Positions 1 through 12,040 of a DNA stretch of 64,000 nucleotides are shown here, one piece after another. The notes beneath the pieces are model-generated. The model searched no databases, was not told the DNA's origin, and was given only the letters and a program-made list of their open reading frames with translations. A program made the position numbers and the translations under genes. Numbering within the stretch: position 1 is the stretch's first letter; each line of letters begins with the position of its first letter. This stretch comes from Piezodorus guildinii (Eukaryota > Arthropoda > Insecta > Hemiptera > Pentatomidae), in contig CM041297.1 of the NCBI GenBank assembly GCA_023052935.1, positions 109,235,563 to 109,299,562 of the forward strand, read 5' to 3'.

Positions 1-2100
1 GACAGGAAACACCTAAAACCGTCCATTCTCATACAAAACAAGATATTTCATACCGCATTTTCCTTGCCGAAGACATATTAATATGTTATGTCTGCAGGAA
101 ACCAGGGCAAACAAGAACCAACTTCTCAATCCAGCGAAACTGTAATCCCTAAAAATCAAAGCTTTGGACAGAGTCGAGAAGAACGATGAAAACAATGAAA
201 TAGCAATTTCTATTGAAAAAGAAGAAGAGCATGCATCAATTTACAAAGAAAAAGTCACGAGCATGACTAAATGCCCAAAACCAGTCCAAGGTAATATTTC
301 TTCTTCTACTACTGCAAAAAGTACCGAAGTCAGTGGAATTGCAATGGGTATTACCGCCACATAGAATATTTTCGCAAATTAGTATCAGAAGAGAATCCAA
401 TGTGTGTCTGTTTATAAGAGTCCCATCTCAATGTAAAACAATCAGTAAAACTAAAGAACTACAAAATATTTAGAAGAAATAGACAGGCTGACAGAGTATG
501 GGGAGGAGTAGTGACTTTAGTCTCAGAAAACGTTTATGGTGTACAGCTGATTGTACATACTCATCTTGAAGCAGTGGCCATCAGGATATATGTAAATGAG
601 CCATTAACCTTATGTAACATATATATACCTCCTACACAACAATTTTCTAGCAGAGACATGGAAAACATCGTTATTCAATTGCCAAGGCCATTTCTTCTAT
701 TGGGGGATTTAAACGCTCATGACACTTTGTAGGGTTCTACTCTTCCGATTTTAATCACAGAGGTAGAAGCATTATGAAATTCCTCAAAAGAAATACTTTG
801 ACTAACAGTTCCAAAAACAATTCATTCTCGACAGTTGATCTCAGTTTTTCTGATGCTAGGTTCGTCCCAAAAGTAAAAAACTGGACCATAAAGAGCCACC
901 TTTATGGGAGGGAGCGACTCTCGTTGTTATGAAACGCTAGATGATGTCAACAAAGAATCTTTCAACACTCGATGGAAGTATGAAAAGGCAGACTGGGAGG
1001 CGTTCAATAGAAAACTAACTGAAGAGTAGAGAAAACGCCAGAATTCCAGAATATCGATGAAAGTGTCACTCACTTCAGTGAACTTATTCTGAAAATCACG
1101 AAAGAGACAGTACCCACAGTCACCAGAAGCTCTAAACGTCAAAATGTTCCATGGTGGAACAGGGGCTGTAGTGAAGCAATCAAAGCGAAAAAACAGGCCC
1201 TAAATAGACTTAGAAAAAGCAAAAAATTCTAGATGCAATCGAATTCAAACGGTTAAGGGCAATTGCAAATAGAATTATAAAAAAAGCAAAAAAGTGTCTT
1301 TGGAACAGTTTGTTTCTTCTATAAATAGTGAAATCTCAACAAAAGAAATATGGTACAAGATACACGAACCATCAGAGGTATCAGAAACCAAAGAACAACC
1401 TCTGGGTTAGAAGTCGCAAACCAGATAATAACCAATCCTGCAGACATCGCAGAATCCCTCGCAATACACTTCAAAGAAGTATCTTCTTCGCAAGGATACA
1501 ATCCAACAACAGACGAAAACTCAAGAACCCGACCTAACAATAGATTAGTGCTAAGGAGATCCAAAAGTTGCAGTGAACCATTTCAGATGACAGAACTAGA
1601 GGCTGCTTTAGAAAAATGTAGTGAAAGTCTGCACCGAGTTTGGATGGAGTCCCGGGACAGTTATTAAAAAAATTGCTGGGAAGAGGGAAAACAATATTTA
1701 TTAGAAATATACAACAAGATTTGGAATGGTAGTGACTTCCCCTCTAGCTGGAGGCAATCAATTATAATCCCAATAGCAAAAAAAGAAAATAGCAAACAAA
1801 CAAAGGATTACCGACCTATATCTCTACTCTCATGCATCTCGAAAGTCCAAGAAAACATGGTAAATACAAGACTCGTAGAGTTGCTTGAAAGCGAGCATAT
1901 ATTGTCTGCGAACCAGTTTGGCTTTAGGGCACAACACTCAACCACAGATTCATTGTCTGTGAGTTTAGAGGTTCAAGAAGCTTTTTCTTTAAAGAAAATA
2001 TAATAGCAATATTTCTAGATCTGGAGAAAGCTTACAATATGATGTAAAGAGGCCGTGTGTTTTGGAAATCCTTAAAGAATTGGGAATAGGGGGAGTATGT

Positions 2101-2138
<38 letters not shown>

Positions 2139-3620
2139 TTTAGACATCGGTACTCCGCAAGGATCACCACTCAGTGTAACACTCTTTCTCCTGGCGATTG
2201 ATGGAATAATTTCAACAATTAAAACACCCGTAAAATGCTTCTTATTCGCTGACATTGTCATTACTATACGAAGCAAGTCACTAAATTACATTCAGTGGAA
2301 GTTACAAGACGCGTAAGGAAAAATAGAAAACTTGGTCACAGAAAGCAGGATATAGATTCTCAGCTTTAAAAATAAATGCATAAATTTTAATCGACATCGC
2401 AGGCGTCAGGAAGACCCTATATTAACATTAGGAGGTTCTACAATAGAGTATATTGAAGAGTTCGTCTACTTAGGAATGGTACTAGACAAGAGACTCAGCT
2501 GGGTACAGTATATAAAACATTTAAAGGATGAATGTATTGAGAGACTAAGTATTCTAAAGTGTACTTCTCATTCAAGTTGGGGAGCAGAAAGGATCACTCT
2601 TCTTAAAATATACAAGAATCTTATAAGGACCAAACATGAATATGGTGTTCAGATCTACGGGACAGGCAACAAATCTGTTCTTAAGATGCTGGACTCTATA
2701 CACAATACAGCTCGGCGAATTTGCACTGGAGCTTTTAGAACTTCCCCAGGGGAAATTATTTATACTGAGTCCGGAGAACTCTCCTTAAAAGTGTGCGGGG
2801 AATACTTGCTCTTAAAATATGTCTCTAAATTAAAATCACGCCCCCACCACCCTCTAAATTAACGTTTGTTCGACGGAAAATACAGAAAACCGAGACCATA
2901 AAAATATACATAACAGTGCATTTAGTCTGACAGTCCACGCATCTTTACATAACGTAAATATGAAAATAAACAAGATAAAACCCATCTCAGATATAAAAAT
3001 ACCTCGATGGAAGGAATGTCACCCGATCATAGATAGAACAATGGACAGATATTCGAAATAAAGAATTTGTTCTTAGAACTATTAGAACGATATAACACTT
3101 TCAAAGTGATATACACTAACGCTTCTAAAATGGAAAACAGTGTAGGCTGCGCCGTAATTATAAACCATCACAAATTTCTGTTTAAACCTGCCAGAGGAAT
3201 GCTCCTACTACACAGGAGAAGCTACAGCTATCTTGAAGGCTCTTCATTAGGTAAAAAGTTCCGAAGCAAGAAATTAGGTAATTACCACAGACTAAAGAGC
3301 GTTTTAGAAGCCATAGACAGCCCATATCGTATTAACTCCATAATACGGGAAATATTAAACACATGGTGGGATGTGAAACAGAAAGGAGAGAAGGTAGTCT
3401 TGTCTGGGTCCCAGCACACAGCAGAATTTCGGGCAATGAAGAAGCGGATAGAGCAGCTAATGTAGCAAGGCAGGGAGAAATACTAGAGATAACAGTGCTA
3501 GAAAAAATCATCACGGAAGACTGAACAAACCATCTAAAGATGATTATCTTCCAGAACTGGAAGAGAGAGTGGAGCCTAAGGCGGTCAAAATTGTTTGAAA
3601 TCAAACAAAATTGTAAAGTA
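1..3620 (+). mobile_element. Decayed non-LTR retrotransposon (LINE with APE, RT and RNase H), 5' end outside window
   Basis: Pieces of a LINE follow in order, broken by stops and frameshifts. A CCHC-like knuckle (CYVCRKPGQTR) near 90-115 suggests the end of ORF1. An AP-endonuclease domain runs from about 361 to 900, with NIYIPP near 615 and LLLGDLNAHD near 697-725. RT parts follow from about 1,150, including KDYRPISLLSCISK near 1,803 and NQFGFRAQHST near 1,911. The thumb lies at 2,476-2,862. An RNase H domain at 3,067-3,600 has degenerate catalytic residues. RNase H plus APE fits the I/R1-like group, but the clade is inferred only. The best-preserved part resembles the LINE fragment in both palindrome arms. 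It is not functional. Confidence 0.85.
2105..2136. repeat. (AT)n microsatellite inside the LINE
   Basis: About 16 uninterrupted AT units sit inside the RT domain of the LINE, between a region reading LKELGIGGVCG and the region starting with TPQGSP. They replace or expand RT residues, so this is a post-insertion expansion. Confidence 0.95.
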
Positions 3621-4415
3621 TATATTTCTTCGTTTTGTTTTTATTCATCATCTTTGCTACATACCTTATAAGTTAATGAATTATAACAGTTTATTATATT
3701 AAATTTAAACTTCCTTATTTTAGAGTTTTTAATTAATAAAAAAATCTTATTTTAAATTGTTAAAAAAAAATCTGGAGCGGACAACACAGGACTTTCACTT
3801 ACCTCGGCTGTTAAAATCAATTTAAAAATTATTAAATATAGATTATATAATACAGCAATATCAAATTGTTACGTATAATTATCAGTAGTAATTGTATGCC
3901 CTATTTATCACTTTACATTACCTTTGACAAATTTGTATATAAGATAATATTAAATATATTATAAAATAAGATAAATTATATAAGATATTTTTTCTAAAAT
4001 CTTCAGCTTTCCAGTGGTATATTACACATTTATGTTAATGTTCTTATATTCAAAAAACTACATTAAAAAAATATTGGAGAGCTGCCAGTGGGTAGTATCT
4101 CTACATTAACATTAAATCATGACAGTATAATATTGTACCACATTTACTTGATGTACTTCACTATACAGTTGTAAATATCAATAAATATATTTTTCTTAAA
4201 AATATGTTTGCTCTTTAATCCTTTAGTTGGTTACCCAAATTGTTCAACTTATATATTTAGCCACTTTTTATCAACCATAAGAAGATTATATGGTTAATTT
4301 TTTAGAATCAATAAAATGAAAAACACTAGCATATTTACAATAATAATAACAAACATATACATACAATATAGTAAAAAAAAAATTTACAATAATAAAACTT
4401 GATGTAAAAGTTAAG
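3621..4415. repeat. Repeat-family fragment with an embedded Jockey-type 3' tail; no gene
   Basis: The stretch contains the recurrent motif CTTTCACTTACCTC (near 3,790) followed by AAAATCAATTTAAAAATT, which recurs near 16,400, 24,070, 35,620, 54,785 and 55,630. At about 4,065-4,205 a segment (GCTGCCAGTGGGTAG, then CAGTTGTAAATATCAATAAA) matches the 3' untranslated end of the Jockey copies at 9,560-9,757 and 30,290-30,480. No coding sequence is seen. Confidence 0.6.
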
Positions 4416-5197
4416 TTAAGTAGCTTCCTTTTCTTCACAATTGTTCTTTATGTCCTCAATCTTTGCCTTAAAATACTCCCGTCTCAGCAATCTTAATTCT
4501 TCCTCTGCTTTGATCCTTTCCTTACTCAATTCTTCTGCAAACTGAATTTGCGCGTCGGTATATCTCTTTATTTCAGTATGTTCTAATTCATAGGACATTT
4601 TTTCAAATGTTCTTCTTTTATGCATTTCGATATGAGATCTTGAAGATCTCGTTTAAACCTTTTTTTACTTGGGCTATCTCCACTTTGGACGATGCCAATA
4701 GGTCATTTTATCTAGATGGCGTTCCCTCCTCTTCTTCCTCAATGAAGAATGAGGATAACTATTCAATGTCACTGTGGTTCACATATTGACATTCTCTTTT
4801 TCAACTGAGCTTCTATTCAAATGTACTGAGCTCGTGGAGGGTACTGACGGAATGTCAGTCATATCCACTTGTTTTATTATTATTTATTATCTTCATTGCA
4901 GCAACATCTTCACTATTAATCATTGGATCTGAAATAAAAAGAAAAAGATATTGTAGAGGATTCAAAATTAAAAATACAAGTTACTTGAGGTACATGACTA
5001 CAGAACTCACCGTCGCTGTCGTTGATGATGACATCACAGCCATAATTGTTTTATAGGCCTTCAGCTTGAGACCCGATGACTCCAAGGAGCTCACTTTCCT
5101 CCTCTTCAAAGTTAATTTTCTCTAAAGGGCCACCACCAGACTTGGCCAAGTTTGATTTTTCTAATGATATTTTCTTTTTAATCCCTGTTGTTGACAT
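4416..5197 (-). pseudogene. Broken Myb/SANT-like (zeste/Naif1-like) DNA-binding gene
   Basis: Read on the minus strand, an ATG at 5,197 opens a short segment containing LAKSGGGPLEK and EEEESELLGVIG. This KxGGGP plus acidic-leucine pattern is typical of insect Myb/SANT-like proteins that often belong to Harbinger-type transposons. A stop follows after GSQAEGL. A plausible intron lies near 4,920-4,995 (CAA|GTAACT to TTTATTTCAG). A charged, helix-forming tail at 4,416-4,625 ends in NNCEEKEAT and has coiled-coil character. Stops and frame changes separate the parts. Retention of an intron argues against a processed copy. The family assignment is an inference from motif style only. Confidence 0.45.
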
Positions 5198-5505
5198 AAA
5201 AATGAAATAAAAAATTGAAATATCAACTGCTGTGGTTGGTAATAAATATTTATTTTAAAAAATATTTCAAAATGAACAGATTGATAGTTTATAAGGAGCT
5301 CAAAGTGTGTTACTTCCAACAATGCACAGAAAAAGGGAAATACAACTAAAGGCTTTTTGTTGACAAATAAACATTTAAATTAACACTGTTTTTGGTTAAA
5401 TACTAAACCATTTTAATTTTACATGTCCTAATTTACACTTACAAATATAGAGTTAAGATTTGAATTTTGAGAGAATTTTGTTCACTGTAAAGTTAAACAG
5501 ATTAA
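5198..5505. other. AT-rich interval before the palindrome; nothing recognised
   Basis: No open frame, RNA motif or known repeat is visible. The left palindrome arm begins at about 5,506, where the sequence AAATGAATGTATTGTTC mirrors the right-arm end near 26,935. Confidence 0.6.
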
Positions 5506-5890
5506 ATGAATGTATTGTTCAGAAGGCCCTAACTAAAGTAATTTAATAATATAATATCGTTTTTTAATTACAATTAAAGGAGGTATTTTGGTACTGAAAT
5601 ATAATGTAGTTTGAATTACAAGAGCATATAATATTGTCTATTGACAATTACATGAATTGGATCCACTTACTTATTTTAATATTCTCATATTTTCTTTTAA
5701 GAGTCGAGGGATCTCTTGGCCCTGTCAAGATTTGGGAATTGAATTTATTACTTATCTTCACCCATTTATATACTTATATATAACATATATTTACATATAA
5801 CATATCTTCATCTACTTTTCATTTTTTGTCACTGCAGCGGTCTTTTTGTTTTCAATAACATCACAGTGAGCGTCAACAATTCAGAGTAAT

Positions 5891-7445
5891 AACTTATTCG
5901 CTGACAACATTGTCATTACTATACGAAGCAAGTCACTAAATTACATTCAGTGGAAGTTACAAGACGCGTAAGGAAAAATAGAAAATTGGTCGCAGAAAGC
6001 AGGATATAGACTCTCACCTTCAAAAAGCATATGCATGCATTTTAATCGACATCGCAGGTGTCAGGAAGACCCTATATTAACTTTAGGAGGTTCTACAATA
6101 GAGTATGTTGAAGAGTTTGTCTACTTAGGAATGATATTATACAAGAGACTAAGCTGGGTACAGCATATAAAACATTTAAAGGATGAATGTATGAAGAGTT
6201 TAAGTATTCTAAAGTGTACTTCTCATTTAGTTGGGGAGCAGACAGGATCACTCTTCTTAAAATATATAAGAATGTTATAAGGACCAAACTTGAATATGGT
6301 GCTCAGATCTACGGGACGGGCAACAAGTCAGCTCTTAAGATGCTGGACTCTATAAACAATACAGCTCTCCGAATTTGCACTGGAGCTTTTAGAACTTCCC
6401 CAGTGGAAAGCATTTATATTGAGCCCGGAGAACCCTCCCTAAAAATGCGCAGTGAATACTAGCTCTTAAAATATATCTCTAAGTTAAAACCACGCTCCCA
6501 TCACCCACTAAATACACGTTTGTTCGCGGAAAATACAGAAAACCGAGGCCTTAAAAATATACAAAACTGTGCTTTTAGTCTTACAGTACACGCATCTTTG
6601 TGTAACGTAAATATGAAAATAAACAAGATAAAACTCATCCCAGACATGAAAATACCTCGATGGAAGGAATGTCACCCGACCATAGATAGAACAATGGAAA
6701 GATATTCAAAAGGACATCCATTGGAAATACGAAATTCGTTCTTAGAACTACTAGAACGATATAACACTTTCAAGGTGATACAACACTTTGTGACACTGAC
6801 GCTTCTAAAATGGAAAACAGTTTGGGCTGCGCCGTGATTATAAACCACCATAAATTACTGTTTAATCTGCCAGAGGAATGCTCCGTTTACACAGGAGAAG
6901 CTACAGCTATCTTGAAGGCTCTTCATTGGGTAAAAAGTTCCGAAGCAAAAAATTGGGTCATTGCCACAGACTCAAAGAGCGTTCTAGAAGCCATAGACAG
7001 CCCATATCGTATTAACTCCATAATACGGGAAATAATAAACACATGGTGGGAAGTGAAACAGAAAGGAGTGAAGGTAGTCTTCGCCTGGGTCCCAGCCCAC
7101 TGCGGAATTTCGGGCAATGAAGAAGCGGATAGAGCAGCTAACATAGCAAGGCAAAGAGAAATACCAGAAATAACGGAGGTAGAAGAAATCTCAACGGAAG
7201 ACTGGACAAACCATCTAAAGACGGTTATCTTCCAGAACTGGGAGAGAGAGTGGAGCCTAAGCCAGTCAAAATTGTTTGAAATCAAACGAGATTGTTAAAG
7301 TTGGACCACCAGCTCAAGAAAGTCAAGAAGAGAAGAAACCATAATATGCCGACTTTGAATAGGTCACTGTGAATTCACTCATGGCTATCTACTCAGAGGC
7401 CTGGAGGCTCCAACATGTGACACAATGTCTGCTGTTATTGCGAAC
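5891..7445 (+). mobile_element. 5'-truncated LINE fragment (RT end, RNase H, C-terminal knuckle), left arm
   Basis: The fragment starts at the RT active-site region (FADN, normally FADD), continues through the thumb (KRLSWVQHIKHLKDEC, then AFRTSPVESIY) and enters an intact RNase H frame at 6,810-7,298. That frame has the acidic residues in TGEATA and ATDSKS, and WVPAHCGISGNEEAD for the fourth motif. It ends near 7,295-7,430 with SRKSRREET..CRL..GH and GLEAPTC. A one-base deletion near 6,230 breaks the thumb frame here, whereas the right-arm copy is open through this point. It is a relative of the element at 1-3,620. Confidence 0.88.
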
Positions 7446-8000
7446 ATTTACTTTTTATTACAAGTAACAATTAAAACAATGATTTTGTTGGTGGTCATTT
7501 AATAAGCGAGGGACCCAAATTTCCAATCTCCTTGAAGTGATCATAGACTGTCGATTTTAATCCACAAAAGATAGCAGAATATTATCGTCTTGAGAAGAGG
7601 TTTTCTTCATGTTTTAAGAAGAAATTTTCTTCCAGTAAAGTACCTTTAATTTATTAGATTTAAAAAAAATAAGCATTTCATGTTTTTAGCATTAATAAAA
7701 AAAAAAAAAAAAGAGTAAATATACAAGTTGAACAAATTTAATAATTAACTAGAGAAGAGAGCAAAAATATTTTTTAAAGATAAATATCTTTTCTTGGAAC
7801 ATAATAATATTAATATATATGTATAATATACCAGCTAAAAATTGGAGGAAATATGTTATATACAGAGTTGTATAATGTAAAGCGGATGAAACTAAGTGAT
7901 TGTTGTAGATAGTAATTTTTATTATTATATTATTTAATCTAAAATGAATGTTCCTATATAATCTCAATGTAATTTCTTTTCTCACTTTTTTTAACTCTTT
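7446..8000. other. AT-rich arm segment that was later re-copied outside the right arm
   Basis: No gene is seen. The mirror of this stretch (right arm, about 24,401-25,016) is also present a third time at 26,936-27,553 in direct orientation. The sequence has an A-run near 7,697 and a stretch resembling the body of the CTTTCACTTACC repeat family, with ACTATCTACAACAATCACTT on the opposite strand. Confidence 0.6.
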
Positions 8001-8274
8001 AATTTTTTTGTTTGTTTATTCGTTTAATGTCACTTTTATGCTACTATAGCTAATTGGATGATGGTACGGTAGGAGTCCTAAATTTGCCTATCCAGGTTTT
8101 ATTAGGGATAGGGATCTTTAATGTAATGAGCACCTGACATCACACAGGCTCGGGAACCTCCTAAGGACGGCATAACGTAAGATTTTTTACTCCCATTAAA
8201 AAATCCTAGGGCCACCCGCAGGTTTGAACCCACGAACTTTGGCATAGAAAGCTGTTATACTATGGGTGACCTGA
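8001..8274 (-). mobile_element. tRNA-derived SINE, family A (left arm)
   Basis: On the minus strand the copy begins with a tRNA-like head carrying a B-box-like GTGGGTTCAAACCTG. Next comes a conserved body (CCTAGGATTTTTTAATGGGAG, GAGCCTGTGTGATGTCAGG, CCTGGATAGGCAAATTTAGG) and the copy ends in CATTAAACGAATAAACAAAC. The same body occurs at 24,165-24,436, 29,945-30,130, 44,275-44,600, 59,285-59,530 and 61,300-61,580, so this is a dispersed SINE family. Confidence 0.8.
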
Positions 8275-9479
8275 ATGTAATTTTTTTTTCTCCTCACTTT
8301 TATGGACCCTTAACTTCATTTAAAAGTTCTTAAATTGATTTTGAAAAACAGAGGTAAGTGAAAGTCGAGTGTCGCAGCACACACTAGAGTTTTAATAATT
8401 TAAATCATTAAGTCATAACAAAATTTTGCCAACTTAAAAACATCAGGGTTATCAACCATTAAATAATTAGAACTTTCTCTTCTATTTAAATTCATTTATT
8501 ATTACATTAATTAATCAATTCATATCTCTTAACTTTTCGAGGTCCAATGAATGCCTCATCTTCAGAAATATTAATTAAAAAATTGTTTCCATATTAAAAT
8601 AATACAGATCATTTTTATAAAATTTCTTTTTGTCTATATTCCACAATCATCATCATAATTAACACTGTCATTATGTGGTATTATTTATTTCATTGTCACT
8701 CACTTTGACTGATTAAAATATTTGTACATGCTTTGGCTAACAAGTCCAATTATGATGACGATTGTGGAATATGGATAAAAAGAAATTTGATGAAAATGAC
8801 CTGCATTATTTCAATATGTCATTTTATATATATTAGAGTGTCTAAAATATTCTCCTCTAATGATCAGAGCATGTATGTCTTAAGAGCCTTTAAATTGCTT
8901 TCTGGAAAGACCATTGTAAAAGGAGATAGGAATTTAATATAAAACCTCACTAAAGTTCTTCTCAGTATTGTAAATTTAAATTTAATAAGCATAGGTAAAA
9001 TTGCCAAAAACATCAGGATTTTTTTTTTTTTCTTGGGATAAATTTTTTGTCCTATTTAATCTACTGTTATTGATAATATAATATTTCTGAAGACCATTTG
9101 AAGTCATATTAAAATCATATTTAACTGACTTATCACCTCAATGTAGCTCTAAAGAATAGTACAATTTGCTATTTCAGAGGGATAGTAATGTTTTTTTTTT
9201 GCTACAATTCTTTTGATAAATAAAGATTTTGCTCCAATACTAATTATAATTATTGTCACTAGAGCTGAAAAATACAGCCATTTTAAAAGGGAGGATTCTT
9301 CAACTATCTCGTTTGTGTCATTTTTACATTTATTTAATGATAATTCCAGTATACTCAGTCCAAAATAAGTTTTTTCTTAGTACTGCAATATAATTGCAGA
9401 CAACCTGTTATTTAAAGCTAATTTAATTAAAATATCAAGATAATGATTTGAGTTTTTCAATTTAAGAAGTGAATATTGG
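8275..9479. other. Gene-free arm interval with small repeats and a stem-loop
   Basis: The interval holds the family motif GAGGTAAGTGAAAGTCGAG near 8,350. A Penelope-end-like segment lies at about 8,468-8,600 (on the minus strand TGAAGATGAGGC then CTCGAAAAGTT), resembling 16,165-16,262. An imperfect inverted repeat pairs about 8,602-8,660 with 8,748-8,808 (TATTCCACAATCATCATC against GATGACGATTGTGGAATAT). A short open frame at 8,733-8,942 overlaps this hairpin and looks like chance. Confidence 0.55.
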
Positions 9480-9757
9480 CCCTTACCAGGTATCATTCCT
9501 TCCATGACAAACTCCATTCCCACTCTAATCTACTAGTTTCAACCCTTGCTTCCTCTTCAATTCCTGATAATCCACCGAGGCATTAGAAGAGAAGATGGTC
9601 TAGAGACCTTCTTGTTTAGATTTACTACTAGAGTGCTGCCAATGGGCAGTTTATCTTCATGTTTTTCATGTACACTATATTTTATCAGCATATTTACTTA
9701 TTGTATTGTAATATACAGTTGTAAATTTCAATAAAAATATATTAAAAAAAAGAAAAG
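9480..9757 (+). mobile_element. Jockey-type LINE 3' end (left arm)
   Basis: The segment holds decayed C-terminal coding and a 3' untranslated region, with CACCGAGGCATTAGAAGAGA, GTGCTGCCAATGGGCAG and ACAGTTGTAAATTTCAATAAA before an A-rich tail. It matches in style the 3' part of the minus-strand Jockey copy at 30,290-30,480. Its mirror is at 22,681-22,957. Confidence 0.7.
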
Positions 9758-9924
9758 TAAATTACCATATTTCGGACAACGAGTTATATAATATGTTTTA
9801 TTAATTACGCGTAGTATTTTTTTTAGAATTTTCAGCTTAGAAGAGTTAATATTGAATTTGGTCGGAAATAAAATAAAAGGTAGATGTCATGTAATCATTT
9901 TCAGAGGGCAGTAGTTAGTACCCA

Positions 9925-10430
9925 TTCCAACCGAAAGAGCGCGGTTGGGCCTTGCCGTCAACGCTCTCTATCAGCGACATCTGAAACATATAACTCCATT
10001 TTCTTGGAAGTTGAATGAGATCAGTTCAACTTTCAGATTAGATTTAAGTTCGTTTACCCTAACCTACGTACTGTCTATGATTGAGACAGGTACCAATGGT
10101 GTGGGATTGGGTCTAAGCATATATTTCATGAACTTGTCTATGGCCTAAGCGAAAAATTAAATTACTCGCGTAGACTACCTTAGCCGTGTGTCATACATAA
10201 TGTCTGGTCCACGAATTGTCGGGTACCTCTGGTCTCCCTTCAAAACGAATAAATCTTTCGCCTTTTACTAAAGATTTCCGTGGAGGGGGACTCTTGATGA
10301 GTCTAAATTAATTTTTTGTCAGCACCCCGCCGTAAGGTGGGGTCATAAATATACATCACTCATTCTCAATGAATTACATCTTTCTGAAAGCAGAGTACCA
10401 ACCTGGAGGATGCTAGTCTCCATGGTGCTA
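9925..10430. other. GC-richer unexplained island 1 (left arm)
   Basis: Base composition rises well above the AT-rich surroundings. It includes CGCGGTTGGGCCTTGCCGTC, a G-run in CGTGGAGGGGGACTC, and a short hairpin CACCCCGCCGTAAGGTGGGG. A 67-codon open frame at 9,945-10,148 has no recognisable domain. I recognise no gene or repeat family. The mirror copy is at about 22,005-22,510. Confidence 0.5.
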
Positions 10431-11149
10431 TGTTACTTTTTAAGTTAATTAAAATTTCAAGGATTTCATTTATTACCTATTAATGTATATATATGAAATT
10501 ATCTGGATCTGATTTGGGAAACAATTTTCGTCTCTTGCTTAATTTTGGCTTTATTGGGAAATTTTTTCACCGTAATTTACTATATTTTTCATAAATAATA
10601 ATAATTAGCTTCTTTATTTTAAATGTCTTGATAATTCATTGTTTCTGTTCGTCCTTTATCAAAAACTTTAAGTAAAGAAAGTGAATAATCGCAGTTTTTA
10701 TTAATTGGAAAGTGGATAAATCGAAAACTACCAGAGTATACATTTTAACCTCGGGTTATGAGAAAGAAGTACGTATATAAGGTCGAACCATAAAATAATG
10801 ATTCCCAAGTTTCTTGCTTAGGTCTAATGTAAAGTATTATATTTTATATTCGTTTTGGTGCGACATTCTTACCAAACTTTCAGAATAGTTAGGGACTGTT
10901 TGTTCTACAGTTCGGTTGGTTTAAGGCTGCGCCACACGGCAGGAGTAGAGGAATAGTAAAAAATTTGAAGGTTGCGCTTCATGAAGCGAGTTGGAGATTA
11001 ATGCAGTAGTTTTTAAAGATATTACATGGAAATATGAGCTATCAATCAGTGCTTTTACGAGAAATAAACCTGAAAAATTACTTGTATTCAAACTTTTCCT
11101 TTCTAGCGAATATTCCTTACATTCAACGGGTTCGCTAATAATATTAACC
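10431..11149. other. AT-rich arm interval; single MITE-like end
   Basis: No gene is seen. Near 10,922 the sequence AAGGCTGCGCCACACGGC resembles the terminus of the MITE at 11,153-11,581, suggesting a solitary or diverged end of a related element. Confidence 0.45.
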
Positions 11150-11152
11150 TAA

Positions 11153-11581
11153 AGGCGGCGATACACGGTGAGAATTAGAGTATGTGTAGGTGAGGTGAAA
11201 GTGAATATCGCATACTTTCAATATATTATAATAAGTATTCAATTAGCGAATTTTCTATATTACTTCGTCATTTATTTATTTTTTTACCTTTTATTATAAA
11301 TGATTAATTTCTTAAAATCGAGTTTCTACATTAAAAAAACGTGTTTTCATGATGTGTATATTACACTTGTTTGTTTTGATATAACTTTTATCATTCAGTT
11401 TTAGTATCTTTTAAAAAAAAATAATAATTAATGATATTGTAGGATTTTTCTGTTAGTAATATTTGAAGTCATAATATTTTTAAAACATAAGCCTTCCTCC
11501 TCTCCTACTTTCGTGAACACATACAATTCTTGCTTTCACCTCACCTACACATACCCTAATTTTCACCGTGTACCGCCGCCT
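11153..11581. mobile_element. Harbinger-like MITE with long TIRs and TAA target duplication (left arm)
   Basis: A 429-bp element is bounded by inverted ends of about 50 bp beginning AGGCGGCG(A/G)TACACGGTGA and continuing through GTATGTGTAGGTGAGGTGAA. The trinucleotide TAA flanks it on both sides (11,150-11,152 and 11,582-11,584), the 3-bp TWA duplication expected of PIF/Harbinger elements. It has no coding capacity. The mirror copy is at 20,854-21,281. Confidence 0.75.
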
Positions 11582-11729
11582 TAAAAGATATCGCTACGTT
11601 CTTTTCTTAGTTCTCCTCAGTTCTTCCATAGCAATATAATCAGGTAATATATAATATAACAATAGTTCATCACTATCAAATTCTTAAAGAACAAGTGAAT
11701 CCTTAGGATTTGATGTGATTGAATGTTTT

Positions 11730-12040
11730 TTAAAAGGAACCACTCGGACTGCGTACCTCCCCATCAGCTTACCCCTAAGGGTAAACCGAACGGTCATCGA
11801 TGATCCTCCAACTCTTCAAGAGAACCGGAGGATCCGCCTCGCGCTCAGGGGAGGACGCTATAATTCGTCATCATGGTTTTAGGTTACCCGACTATTACCG
11901 CCAAGGTGAAGATCGACATACTACAGAAATGATCCTGTAGAAGTATGATCTTAACCCCTATTCGACTTCACCGGGGTACTCAATGATCTTGGTAAAATAC
12001 TACCAGCGAGAAAATACACCTCTTATCATCATTGAGATTA
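11730..12040. other. GC-richer unexplained island 2 (left arm)
   Basis: A block of about 300 bp with near-balanced base composition stands out from AT-rich flanks. It contains self-complementary pieces such as ATGATCCTCC..., ACCGGAGGATCC and paired segments around TACAGAAATGATCCTGTAG, so it could fold. No open frame, tRNA box or known family is recognised. The mirror copy is at about 20,380-20,690. Confidence 0.5.

Noticed and set aside
9945..10148. 67-residue frame in GC-rich island 1, conserved between arms
   Set aside because: No recognisable domain, and the arms are too similar for conservation to be informative. The island itself is kept as unexplained.
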